Positions 24,074-32,740 of a stretch of 64,000 bases of DNA are shown one piece after another. Both the position numbers and the translations under genes were made by a program. Source of the DNA: CAWJHE01 sp963842455 (GTDB taxonomy: Bacteria; Chloroflexota; Anaerolineae; Anaerolineales; UBA4823); NCBI GenBank assembly GCA_963842455.1, contig CAWJHE010000017.1, forward strand, positions 1 through 64,000, read 5' to 3'. How positions within the stretch are numbered: position 1 is the stretch's first letter; each line of letters starts with the position of its first letter. The notes under the pieces are model-generated. The model saw only the letters and a program-made list of their open reading frames with translations. It searched no databases and was not told the origin of the DNA.

Positions 24074-25165
24074 TTATTTCGCCGGGATGAATGCCCATTT
24101 TTGATTGCCATTGGCATCAAGAGCAATGATAAGTTCATCCCCACCCATGGATGCCAACAAGATCGTGTCGCCCACCACGATAGGACCAGGATAGAAATTG
24201 GCTTCGAATTGTTTACTCCACTTTTGCCCGCCATTTACCCAATCCAGCGCGAATAAGCTGCCACCTTCTGTAACAAAGTATAGGGTGTCGCCTAGAATTG
24301 CAGGCGATCCAGAGATAGCAGGTTTCTGGATATCAACTGGTGTATATTTCCATTTTTCTGCACCCGTTGCTGCATCCAACGCAAACATATTTCCTGCCAG
24401 GTCGCCTACATACAATACACCTTCCCTCAACAAACCAGAAGACCATACCCATCCATTTGTCGGTGTTCGCCACACAATCTCACCCTGGCGTTTTACATCC
24501 AGAGCAATCACTTCCGAACCAAATGTCCCGATATAAAGGATGCCATCATCACTTAAAATGGGTTGAGCTACCAGCGCGCCACCGAGGTCTTCCGATTCCC
24601 AGAGCATAGCACCATTTTCTGCTTGAACTGCATAGATGTGATGATCCATGGATGGCAAGTAAATGGCCTCGCCATCCGAGACCGGAGTTCCCCATAGTGA
24701 GTGCTTTGTATCAAATGACCATTGCTTCTCGCCAGAAAAACTCAGACTGTACATTGAATTATCCGAATTAGCAGCAACAATCTGATTGTCTAAGATCATT
24801 GCCGAGGCAATATATCGATTTTTCGCCTCACTAAAAGTCCAATTCGACGCCCGGGTTTCCGGATTCAGGCTATGTAACTTAAAATCATAACCTGAAAGGA
24901 TCAGTTGTCCATCATCTGTGAGTGCTGGAGGGGCGAAGAAAGTAACCTTGTTGTCAGCTTCTGCCGGATATCGCCATTTCTCAGTACCATTGGAAAGGGC
25001 CAGGGCATAAACAAAAGTGTTATTGGCTACATAAAGTGTTTCCTGGTTCGGATCAACGGTAAGTCCTGGCCAGCTATTACTTGTCATGGCGCTTCCAGAG
25101 CAGGCACTCAAAAACAAGGAAAGACTAATAAGGAGAATTAAGGGGAAAAATCTGTTTTTTTTCAT
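24074..25165 (-). CDS. PQQ-type beta-propeller lipoprotein, BamB-like
   Basis: 363 aa with a signal peptide ending in the lipobox LSAC (about residue 22), so it is anchored outside the cytoplasmic membrane. The rest is seven to eight propeller blades with the repeat AL...G.E.W: NGTEKWRYP, SGEKQWSF, NGAMLWES, QGEIVWRT, TGAEKWKY, NGGQKWSK, NGNQKWAF. Such domains act as interaction scaffolds; BamB does so in outer-membrane assembly. Its place between yidD and yidC suggests a link to membrane-protein insertion or extracellular folding. No strong ribosome site is seen. Confidence 0.85.
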   Translation of the reverse strand: MKKNRFFPLILLISLSLFLSACSGSAMTSNSWPGLTVDPNQETLYVANNTFVYALALSNGTEKWRYPAEADNKVTFFAPPALTDDGQLILSGYDFKLHSLNPETRASNWTFSEAKNRYIASAMILDNQIVAANSDNSMYSLSFSGEKQWSFDTKHSLWGTPVSDGEAIYLPSMDHHIYAVQAENGAMLWESEDLGGALVAQPILSDDGILYIGTFGSEVIALDVKRQGEIVWRTPTNGWVWSSGLLREGVLYVGDLAGNMFALDAATGAEKWKYTPVDIQKPAISGSPAILGDTLYFVTEGGSLFALDWVNGGQKWSKQFEANFYPGPIVVGDTILLASMGGDELIIALDANGNQKWAFIPAK

Positions 25166-25216
25166 TCAATCATCATCATTTCATTTGAATAAATGGTTTA
25201 ATCGTGCAATCCATCT

Positions 25217-25504
25217 TTATGGGACAGGATCAAAGCCACCAGGATTAAAAGGGTTACAACGTAACACTCGCCAAAAAGCCATCGCACCGCCTTTGATAGC
25301 TCCATATTTATAAATTGCCTGGTAGCCATAGTGGGAACACGTCGGATAGAATCGGCAGGTATCTGCAGGCAATGCACGTGAGAATGTAGCCTGATACAAG
25401 CGGATCAAGCTCAAGAAAACCAACCTTGGGATATTAAGAATCGTACGAGGCAAGTCCCGCAAGCGAGGCTCTTCAACGATTTCAGGGGTTCCATCAAGCG
25501 ACAT
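25217..25504 (-). CDS. yidD: YidD, membrane-protein insertion efficiency factor
   Basis: 95 aa from the ATG at 25504, which overlaps the rnpA stop by 11 bases. It carries the family signature: LIRLYQATFSRALPADTCRF, then YPTCSHYGYQAIYKYGAIKG and WRVLRCNPFNPGGFDPVP, with the three conserved Cys. YidD is a small amphipathic protein that aids YidC-dependent insertion. The N-terminus is about 20 residues longer than typical. Confidence 0.93.
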   Translation of the reverse strand: MSLDGTPEIVEEPRLRDLPRTILNIPRLVFLSLIRLYQATFSRALPADTCRFYPTCSHYGYQAIYKYGAIKGGAMAFWRVLRCNPFNPGGFDPVP

Positions 25505-25841
25505 CTTTTTCCAATACTCTCGCACGCAACAAAAGCGTTTTCACCGCATCTTGGATCATTTCAAAGCTAGCATCACCCATAGGTTTTCGCGCAATAAAGA
25601 TCATGTCCCAACCCAATGCCATCTGTCTTTGCAGGATAAATATCGCAGCCCGCAGCTGCCTCTTCACCCGATTTCTCTTTACGGCATTACCCATATATCT
25701 GCCTGCCACCACACCGATGCGTAATGATCCAGCATCACCGGGCAAGATCACCAACACAAGAAGCGGGTGGGCATAAGACTTTCCTAAACGCCGCACCCGC
25801 TGGAAGTCGGCAGTCTTGGTTAAGCGAAATCTGCGCTCCAA
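25494..25841 (-). CDS. rnpA: Ribonuclease P protein component
   Basis: 115 aa. It has the family motif AVKRNRVKRQLR (about residues 53-64), the RNR box that binds RNase P RNA, and the N-terminal RRFRLTKTADFQRVRRLGK. The start codon appears to be TTG at 25841, since no ATG fits; the ribosome site is weak, as usual for translationally coupled rnpA. It processes tRNA 5' ends with the RNA subunit. It lies 120 bases behind rpmH and overlaps yidD. Confidence 0.95.
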   Translation of the reverse strand: MERRFRLTKTADFQRVRRLGKSYAHPLLVLVILPGDAGSLRIGVVAGRYMGNAVKRNRVKRQLRAAIFILQRQMALGWDMIFIARKPMGDASFEMIQDAVKTLLLRARVLEKDVA

Positions 25842-25961
25842 CTGTTAGACCGTAAATATCTCTCAGCGTGCAGTTGAAAGCTCCACCCATCAGGCTGGAA
25901 CAAGTTTCGAGAATTGAAACACCAGTCAACGGATACACCGGTTGGGAGATATATAAATATA

Positions 25962-26138
25962 CTAACTATTCCAATTGATCTTTTTTACGTGGTTGTTCAT
26001 GGTCACAGTCAGGCGAGCCCGCCCCTTTGCCCGGCGGCGTTTCAAAACCTGCCGGCCATCTGCTGTAGACATGCGAGAACGAAAACCATGAACACGTAAG
26101 CGTCGACGAATTTTGGGTTGATAAGTGCGTTTTGTCAT
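25962..26138 (-). CDS. rpmH: Ribosomal protein L34
   Basis: 58 aa. MTKRTYQPKIRRRLRVHGFR is followed by SRMSTADGRQVLKRRRAKGR, the nearly invariant L34 core. The C-terminus (ARLTVTMNNHVKKINWNS) is longer than the usual 44-47 residues. It is the head of the rpmH-rnpA-yidD-propeller-yidC-jag cluster. No dnaA is seen upstream: folD is the neighbour, so this is not obviously an origin region. Confidence 0.95.
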   Translation of the reverse strand: MTKRTYQPKIRRRLRVHGFRSRMSTADGRQVLKRRRAKGRARLTVTMNNHVKKINWNS

Positions 26139-26235
26139 GACTCTTTCACTTCCAGTTGTTAGAATTTCAGCTCAAAAATGAGCAGAGGATCAAAATAGTC
26201 GGCAGACCGAGTATTAGCCTGTAGACGAAACCCGA

Positions 26236-26241
26236 TTATAC
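26236..26241 (-). promoter_or_regulatory. Likely -10 box for rpmH
   Basis: The minus strand has a perfect TATAAT 98 bases before the rpmH start. The -35 region at the right distance is poor (TTTCAA). Nothing else in 26139-26317 competes with it. Confidence 0.45.
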
Positions 26242-26317
26242 CTTAAGCTCAATATTTTTGAAAGCACCACATATAGGAATTTGCTTAGAAAAACCTGATC
26301 CAGGCAGAGTAAACTAC

Positions 26318-26351
26318 GCCCTGGAGAGTTCTTCATCCAACTCCCCAGGGC
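26318..26351. terminator. Hairpin between folD and rpmH
   Basis: GCCCTGG (26318-26324) is inverted at 26345-26351, with partial inner pairing. A run of five T follows on the plus strand. For folD transcripts (minus strand) the T-run lies before the hairpin, so it is only a weak terminator in that direction. Confidence 0.4.
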
Positions 26352-26383
26352 AATTTTTATGCAATTAAAGTGATTTCAGATAT

Positions 26384-27265
26384 TTATTGTTTATTTGCCA
26401 TCTGAGCTGCACGCACGGTATTCTGCATGAGCATGGCGATAGTCATTGGTCCAACCCCACCTGGTACTGGGGTAATCGCGCCAGCGACCTCTTTCACCTC
26501 ATCGTAGCATACATCACCAACCAGGCGAGAACCTTTCGGATGGCTGGGGTCATCGATACGATTGATGCCTACATCGATAACCACCGCGCCAGGTTTCACC
26601 CAATCACCTCGCACCATTTCTGCACGGCCTACCGCTGCAATCAAAACATCGGCCGAGCGCACAACTGCTGGCAAATCCTTCGTGCGTGAGTGGCAAACTG
26701 TAACCGTAGCATTGCGACGGATGAGAAGCAGAGCTGCTGGCATACCAACAATGTTGGATCGCCCTAATACAACAGCATTTGCTCCTGACAACGGAATATT
26801 TAACCGATCCAGCATCACAATACATCCAGCCGGTGTACATGGCACAAACAAAGGATCGCGTCCTTTTTGGGCTAACCGGCCGATATTAATAGGATGAAAG
26901 CCATCAACGTCTTTCTCAATGCTGATCGTTCGCAAAACCATTTCTTCATCCAAACCGTCCGGCAATGGCAGTTGTACCAAAATACCATTGACGCGTGGAT
27001 CAGCGTTCAATTGAGCAACCAGCCCTTCAACTTCCTGCTGAGATGCAGTTGCTGGGAGATGATGGCTGAAAGATTCAATACCTATCTCACCACAAGCTTT
27101 AATTTTTGATTTTACATAAGATTGGGAAGCTGGGTTGTCACCCACTAAAACCGTTGCAAGTCCAGGGCGCGGCATCCCGGCCGCAACCATCTTCGCTACA
27201 TCTTCTTTAGCCTCATCACGAACCTGTTGTGCTAAAAGTTTTCCATCAATAATTTGTGCTACCAT
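26384..27265 (-). CDS. folD: Methylenetetrahydrofolate dehydrogenase/cyclohydrolase
   Basis: 293 aa from the ATG at 27265, with AAGGAG seven bases upstream; an ATG five codons earlier is less likely. Family motifs: SYVKSKIKACGEIGI, which contains the catalytic Lys, VQLPLPDGLDE, PCTPAGCI, the NADP-binding GRSNIVGMPAA and the C-terminal PVPGGVGPMTIAML. It interconverts methylene-, methenyl- and formyl-tetrahydrofolate in one-carbon metabolism. It stands alone between the c-di-AMP genes and rpmH. Confidence 0.96.
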   Translation of the reverse strand: MVAQIIDGKLLAQQVRDEAKEDVAKMVAAGMPRPGLATVLVGDNPASQSYVKSKIKACGEIGIESFSHHLPATASQQEVEGLVAQLNADPRVNGILVQLPLPDGLDEEMVLRTISIEKDVDGFHPINIGRLAQKGRDPLFVPCTPAGCIVMLDRLNIPLSGANAVVLGRSNIVGMPAALLLIRRNATVTVCHSRTKDLPAVVRSADVLIAAVGRAEMVRGDWVKPGAVVIDVGINRIDDPSHPKGSRLVGDVCYDEVKEVAGAITPVPGGVGPMTIAMLMQNTVRAAQMANKQ

Positions 27266-27410
27266 ATGGCTCTCCTTCATTTTTTTAATTCTTTTATCTG
27301 TTATGCTAAGCTTAAATTATCCATAATTCATCCAGCTTGACAATGGACATATGTCACTTTGACTGTCATCAATTAGGATTTGTTCATCCCATTTTTTGTT
27401 AAGAAAATGA

Positions 27411-28448
27411 TCAAACCAATAATGGCGTCCAGGTTTGATTTTCACCCATCACTTTCAGGAATTTTTCCTCAACTTCAACCGCCAGAAAATCAGGAGCATG
27501 ATCTCCCAAAGGCACCTGACCACCTGCCGATTTACCATGCCCGCCAGCTTTCCCCGGCGCAGAAACTAGCTTTTGAATGATTGTGCCAGCATCCAATTCA
27601 TCCGATGCGGTCCGCATTGACAGGTACAAGACCCTTTCATGATACCCCATACACAAAACCGCCACCATATTCTCATGCCGGATCAGCAAATCTGCCATCT
27701 CCGCAGAAAAATCTGGACGGTGCATCTCACCCTGGTAAGTGACAATCACCTTCTCGAAGACTTTGGTCGACAATAATCCTTTACTGAAAGCTTGAAAATA
27801 CTCTCGCGGTAATCCAGCCTGCTCCACTTGTGCTAATTTATTATGGTCCAACCTGGACAATAATTTAAAGTAAGTATACTGGTCTGCTGGAGAACTATCT
27901 CGCGACAAAGCGCGTGTATCAGTGCGAACCCCGTAGAAAATAGCAGTTGCCAAATCTGAATTCGGCTTCAGGTTCATCGCCTCCAAATACTGGAACACAA
28001 TACTTACCGTCGCACCAATTTCCGGACGAATATCAACAAAAGGAACCCGGTCAAGTCCCTGGCGAACGGGATGATGATGGTCGATCACGACACTCAGTGC
28101 CTGATCATCTGGGAAACGATTATTCCCAGCTCCTGGTTGTGTATCGATAAGAATAATCGCAGAATATTGTGAATAATCTTCCAAACCATCTATATGTTCC
28201 CATTCAGGCGTCAACAAACGTAGCATGGCTTTATTTTCCGCTCTGGCTATCAGTCCGCTGTATACCAGCCGACTCGAAATTCCCCAGGCTTCTCGAAAGA
28301 GAAAAGCCAAACCCTTACCGGATGATAACGCATCTGGATCGGGGTTATCGTGAGTCAGAACCAACACAGGTCCAGGCTTAATTAATTCATGCAATTGATT
28401 AAGCTGCTCCTGCGTTACCATATTCGTATAAGGAATTTCCAGATCACC
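27411..28448 (-). CDS. DHH-DHHA1 phosphoesterase, likely nucleotide phosphodiesterase
   Basis: 345 aa from the ATG at 28448; eight codons upstream another ATG (28472) is possible. The DHH domain shows THDNPDPDALSSG (about 31-43), IDTQPG and DHHHPV, the metal-binding motifs. The C-terminal DHHA1 domain ends with GKAGGHGKSAGGQV, the substrate-binding glycine loop. Stand-alone proteins of this kind include NrnA (nanoRNase) and the c-di-AMP phosphodiesterases DhhP/CnpB. The gene sits directly behind the diadenylate cyclase, which favours turnover of c-di-AMP or pApA. Confidence 0.88.
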   Translation of the reverse strand, partial: GDLEIPYTNMVTQEQLNQLHELIKPGPVLVLTHDNPDPDALSSGKGLAFLFREAWGISSRLVYSGLIARAENKAMLRLLTPEWEHIDGLEDYSQYSAIILIDTQPGAGNNRFPDDQALSVVIDHHHPVRQGLDRVPFVDIRPEIGATVSIVFQYLEAMNLKPNSDLATAIFYGVRTDTRALSRDSSPADQYTYFKLLSRLDHNKLAQVEQAGLPREYFQAFSKGLLSTKVFEKVIVTYQGEMHRPDFSAEMADLLIRHENMVAVLCMGYHERVLYLSMRTASDELDAGTIIQKLVSAPGKAGGHGKSAGGQVPLGDHAPDFLAVEVEEKFLKVMGENQTWTPLLV

Positions 28449-28510
28449 CATAAATGATTCCCCATTTCGCATATGTCATCAAATTACCTTGTGTAACTTT
28501 ATAAAAATTC

Positions 28511-30559
28511 TTAATCGACCAAGCTAAGTTGGATTTCTTCAGGAAAGAGCATAATCTGAATCTCGGGAGGCGCCTGGACAGACAGAGGCAGAGAATAAGT
28601 CCCCGCACTTAATTCGGTTAATGCTAAATATACCACAATCAATTCCTGCTTCAACTGGATTTCATCCAACAATGGCTTTGGCCCAATGATCAGCACGGTT
28701 ACACTTGCCTGGGAAAGTTGGGCTGTTAGGCCTCCTGGTATGTCTCTCAATTCAATACTTTTTTCAAACACCAGGTAACTATCTACAGGTTCGATATCAA
28801 TTTTCACCTGGACATTTAAAACCGGGTCGCCAGTTTCACCCAATATTCTTAAGCCTTCTGGGGTAATTAAAGGAACCTGAATAACCAGACTGTCAAAAAC
28901 ATTGACCAGGTTAACCGGCGCTGTGCTCAGAAAATCACCGACCGCATCAATGGATGCCCGATCGCCAGAAAGTGTAACACTGGATGGCACGATATTGATA
29001 CTGCGAATTTCATATCCTTTCGGCAAACTTGATGAGTTTACATCGGCCCAAATAGAGACTTCCTTAGTGAAGAAATTCTGTTGAATGGGAACACCCACCA
29101 AGATGCTTTCTGGATTCATCATCAAATCTAACTCATCTCCACCGGTGGTGATGATTCGAGGAACGATAGCTTCCTGGAAATCAGCTTTACGGTTCTTCAG
29201 CTCTAACTCGACCCTGACTTCTCGAATTTTTTCGATTTGAGATTTCGGTCCGATTACATTGATCGTTTGGGGGGATAAGGATATCTCCGATAATGAGTAA
29301 CCGATCGGTAAACTACCCATATCCAGTATTTTTACGGTTGGTCGAAACACCTGTGTTACTTCGGGTTCCACCAGAAGATTAATATTTGTGGGCTTTACCC
29401 ATAATAATTGAGAACTTTGGTCTGGTATCTCCACCACAATCGGGACACGGTGCTCCCCAGCTTCTAAATCTTCCAGGCTAATACTGGCTCGCAAATTGGT
29501 TGCACTAATTTCACCAATCCGATCCCGAGTCGTCTGTATTTGAACGTTTACGCTATCAGGAATTTCGCTCATCAATAAGAACCCAGGCCTCAGTTCGTCC
29601 ACAACTAATGGCACATTTTCAATAAATACCTGCTGGGGCGGATCAGTTTGGTAGGTAACGCTTAACCAAGCCACAATCGACAAGATTATGGCCACACCCA
29701 CATTGGTTATCGATGCTTTCGCACCAACATCTCTAAGCCAGCGCCAACGAACCCCCGAAACACCAGCCATTTGCTCCCGAAACCGGTCCAGGCGGCCTTC
29801 CAGTTGGTCAATAGTAATCCCCATGTAAATCTGGCCTGTTTGCGCAACAGAGATCCTGCTGGTTTCTTCAGACACAATAATGACCAACGCATCGGGTACT
29901 TTGGCCGAAAGACCTAAGGCGGCTCTATGCCTGGTGCCTAAATGGGTTTCTCCTGTTTTTTCCGTTTCCACAGGCAAAATACAGCTGGCCGCAACTATCC
30001 GATTTCCCCTCAAGATTACTGCCCCATCATGTAAAGGTGTATTCGGGAAAAAAATTGTCTGCAAAAGCTCAGTACTTACCGGACCAGTATCAATCGAGAT
30101 ACCGGTTTCAATAATATCTTCTAAAGGGGTTTGACCCTCAAGAACAATCAACGCCCCATGATGTCTGGCAGACAAGTTCCTGGCCGCGCCGATAATGGAC
30201 GATTTATAATCTTCAAATTCCGAACCATAATAGCGCTTGCGTCCAATCTGACCTAACCCAGTTAAAACTTTTCGCAATTCATCTTGAAATAAAATCGGGA
30301 GTGAGATCAACCCAGCCACCAAAACCCCGCGCACTATCCACCCCAAAGTGTTTAGAGGCAGTAAAACCAGGGAAGCAGTCCCCAGGATTGCGGCTATGAT
30401 GGCTCCGCGCAACAATTGTAATGCGCGAGTTCGGTGTAAAGCCTGGAAGATCACAAAGAAAATCAACGAAACCGCCAGGATATCGATGATATCGCTGACG
30501 GTTAAATGTTGGAACAAATATGCAATCTGAAAAAGAAATCCAGTTAAAGTTTCATTCAT
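28511..30559 (-). CDS. Diadenylate cyclase fused to YbbR repeats (CdaA-CdaR fusion)
   Basis: 682 aa. Residues 10-95 hold three membrane helices, and 100-255 the cyclase (DAC) domain with DGA (178-180) and GTRHR (208-212), as in CdaA. A fourth helix (about 286-304) leads to an extracellular part of four YbbR-like repeats (about 310-680), with parallels such as VSIWADVNSSSLPKGYEI and VKILDMGSLPIGYSL. In Firmicutes CdaA and its regulator CdaR are separate adjacent genes; here both lie in one chain. It should make c-di-AMP from ATP under control of the outside domain. Confidence 0.92.
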   Translation of the reverse strand: MNETLTGFLFQIAYLFQHLTVSDIIDILAVSLIFFVIFQALHRTRALQLLRGAIIAAILGTASLVLLPLNTLGWIVRGVLVAGLISLPILFQDELRKVLTGLGQIGRKRYYGSEFEDYKSSIIGAARNLSARHHGALIVLEGQTPLEDIIETGISIDTGPVSTELLQTIFFPNTPLHDGAVILRGNRIVAASCILPVETEKTGETHLGTRHRAALGLSAKVPDALVIIVSEETSRISVAQTGQIYMGITIDQLEGRLDRFREQMAGVSGVRWRWLRDVGAKASITNVGVAIILSIVAWLSVTYQTDPPQQVFIENVPLVVDELRPGFLLMSEIPDSVNVQIQTTRDRIGEISATNLRASISLEDLEAGEHRVPIVVEIPDQSSQLLWVKPTNINLLVEPEVTQVFRPTVKILDMGSLPIGYSLSEISLSPQTINVIGPKSQIEKIREVRVELELKNRKADFQEAIVPRIITTGGDELDLMMNPESILVGVPIQQNFFTKEVSIWADVNSSSLPKGYEIRSINIVPSSVTLSGDRASIDAVGDFLSTAPVNLVNVFDSLVIQVPLITPEGLRILGETGDPVLNVQVKIDIEPVDSYLVFEKSIELRDIPGGLTAQLSQASVTVLIIGPKPLLDEIQLKQELIVVYLALTELSAGTYSLPLSVQAPPEIQIMLFPEEIQLSLVD

Positions 30560-30692
30560 GATGCATTGTAAAGATCATCAAGGATTCGAATAATTCTCCT
30601 CACCATGCATATCATTTTACCCGAATAAACTATCTACACACTGCCATTTCTGGATATGGCCTTGCTTAAACATTAAGCCAAACCAATGAGGA

Positions 30693-32192
30693 TCAAACGG
30701 GGAGGCTTAATAAGCGCTTGATAGCCACAACAATCAGAAACAAGGCCAAAGAAAAGACACTTCCACTTAGTGTAATTGTCTGCCAAGTGATCTCTTGCCA
30801 CCATTCTAGCTCAACACTTTGGTTAGCCCAGGGCGGTCCTCCTCCAGTACTCCCATGATCCACTCCTTGAGATTGCTGCTGCCCAACCATTGTTCCCGAA
30901 TCCACCTGTGAAGTTCCTGCCTGAGGCTTTTGCATCGATTGAGCCTGCACAGGTTCGCTCGGCGATTGTCCAGAATTTGCATGTGCAACCGAGTCCCCGC
31001 CGCTTGGCAACGAAGCGCTATTATTTACTTGCCCACTTTCATTTCTCATCCAAGGTGGTCCACCTTTGGACCCTCCGGGCGTTTGCGTCCCTTCCGATTT
31101 CCACCAGGGTCCACCGCCGCGAGCAGGTTCGGCCACCTCTGGAGCTGTTGGCTCCCAAGCTCGGATAAAACCTACAATTGCCTGTATCTCAGCATCTGTC
31201 ATCCGGTCTCCCCAGGCAGGCATGGCTGTGGACGGAACTCCTAAAGTGATAATCTGTTGAATAGCAGCATCAACAGTATCAGTTAAGAACCCTTTTACAT
31301 TTAGAGCTGGTGCTCTCTGGGTTCCCTGGCCTTCAGGTCCATGACAATTGGAACAGCTAGAAGAATAAAGCGATGCTCCCAATGCCAGGCTTTCCTCGGT
31401 CACTGGAACCGGCGAATCAGGGGCAGGGATTGCTCCAGTCGGAACCTGATTCCAATTCTTCAACAAATAAACCAAAGCATCAACCTCTTCATCCGTCAGG
31501 CTGCTATCCCAACTTGCCATCAACGTTCCTGCAACACCACTATTGATTGTACGTTCAAGCGTTTCTGAAGGCTGGCTCTGGACTCCTTCATCATTAAGCA
31601 CAGGCGCCAGGGTTGTCCCCAGCCCGTCTGCCCCATGACAGGCAACACACTCTTGAGCATAAAGGGTGATACCTTTAATCAAGATGTCCCCGCCCTCGAC
31701 TATTTCTAGAGCTTTAAGTACTTCTAAATCGGGTTCCGTGGAAAATGGTACCAGGGGGGCTAAGCCAAGATTGACTACTAGATCTTGGGTAGCCTGCCAG
31801 TCCCCACTTTGGATTAACATCACCAGGGTACCAATTTGATATTCGTTTAGAGGTCCACCATCCTCATTTGCCCAGGCCGGCATGGCGGTGTTGTACAATC
31901 CACGCGCAATGATCTTTGCCAGTGAATCATAATCTGTTTGCCTCAATGCTTCGTTGTCTAATCCAGGAATTGAGCCAATGCCATCGCCTGCCAAACCATG
32001 GCAGACAGAGCAATTCTGGGCATACAAAGTCATCCCCTCGTACAAATCTGTTTCTAGTTGATCTTGCTGCGCATAAACAATCCTTGTCGGTTCCTGCAAA
32101 GAATACAAGAATATTCCAGCACCAATTAATGCCGTAGCAATGATGCCAACTACATATTCAACAATCCGTGTGGTGTTAGAAGTAACGTTCAT
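30693..32192 (-). CDS. Membrane-bound triheme cytochrome c of a bc complex
   Basis: 499 aa. An N-terminal anchor (about 12-32) and a C-terminal helix (about 475-493) flank three cytochrome c domains with CSVCH (61-65), CVACH (182-186) and CSNCH (280-284). Candidate Met ligands lie in AMPAW (103-107), LMASW (224-228) and AMPAW (323-327). Between the third heme and the last helix is a 110-residue linker with three GGPPW/GGGPW-like blocks. It overlaps the Rieske gene by 4 bases. It takes the place of cytochrome c1/QcrC and probably passes electrons to a terminal acceptor outside. Confidence 0.9.
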   Translation of the reverse strand: MNVTSNTTRIVEYVVGIIATALIGAGIFLYSLQEPTRIVYAQQDQLETDLYEGMTLYAQNCSVCHGLAGDGIGSIPGLDNEALRQTDYDSLAKIIARGLYNTAMPAWANEDGGPLNEYQIGTLVMLIQSGDWQATQDLVVNLGLAPLVPFSTEPDLEVLKALEIVEGGDILIKGITLYAQECVACHGADGLGTTLAPVLNDEGVQSQPSETLERTINSGVAGTLMASWDSSLTDEEVDALVYLLKNWNQVPTGAIPAPDSPVPVTEESLALGASLYSSSCSNCHGPEGQGTQRAPALNVKGFLTDTVDAAIQQIITLGVPSTAMPAWGDRMTDAEIQAIVGFIRAWEPTAPEVAEPARGGGPWWKSEGTQTPGGSKGGPPWMRNESGQVNNSASLPSGGDSVAHANSGQSPSEPVQAQSMQKPQAGTSQVDSGTMVGQQQSQGVDHGSTGGGPPWANQSVELEWWQEITWQTITLSGSVFSLALFLIVVAIKRLLSLPV

Positions 32193-32698
32193 GGGTACAC
32201 CATTGCAACAGGCTCTGAATTCTGACGACTGATCGTCTTACCAGTGTCGACTCGAATGATATTATTTTCTATAGTAATCGGAAAAAGGTCTAAAGGACGC
32301 GGTGCAGGCGGGTTGAGCACTTCACCATTTGCTGTAAATTCCGAATTGTGACAGGGACAAACAAACGCGTTCGCTGCTTGATCCCACGGAACATTACATC
32401 CCAAGTGGGTGCAACGCTGGTATATAGCCAAGAAACCCCCATCAGCCAGTCGAGACAGATAAAACCGTCCATTTGATATGTGAGTAACGGACCCCGGCGG
32501 AAAACTGTCCACTTCGCCCACCTCAATAATGCTCCCAAACTCTCCCTCTGCTAATCTGGGCTGCATATACGAAAGGCTTATTCCTCCCATCTCTAATACA
32601 GTCAAGCCGCCTAATGCTAACCAGGTTGTTTTCAATAGATCACGCCGGCTAACTTTTTTCGGTTCTTCATGAACAATCGATTCATTCTTTTCTTTCAT
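32189..32698 (-). CDS. qcrA: Rieske iron-sulfur protein
   Basis: 169 aa from the ATG at 32698, with GAGG upstream. A twin-arginine signal (SRRDLLKTTW, 17-26) and one helix anchor it. The 2Fe-2S ligands are in CTHLGC (Cys96, His98) and CPCH (Cys114, His117), with Cys101 and Cys116 placed for the usual disulfide. The serine of the typical CPCHGS is Asn here (CPCHNSEF), which can alter the redox potential. It is the middle gene of the cytochrome b-Rieske-cytochrome c operon. Confidence 0.94.
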   Translation of the reverse strand: MKEKNESIVHEEPKKVSRRDLLKTTWLALGGLTVLEMGGISLSYMQPRLAEGEFGSIIEVGEVDSFPPGSVTHISNGRFYLSRLADGGFLAIYQRCTHLGCNVPWDQAANAFVCPCHNSEFTANGEVLNPPAPRPLDLFPITIENNIIRVDTGKTISRQNSEPVAMVYP

Positions 32699-32740
32699 AT
32701 TTACCTCTAATTCCATCAATGATAATTTCTAAAAAAATTC

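Noticed and set aside
26236..26383. Replication origin next to rpmH
   Set aside because: rpmH often lies near dnaA and oriC, but no dnaA gene and no cluster of DnaA boxes (TTATCCACA) is visible here.
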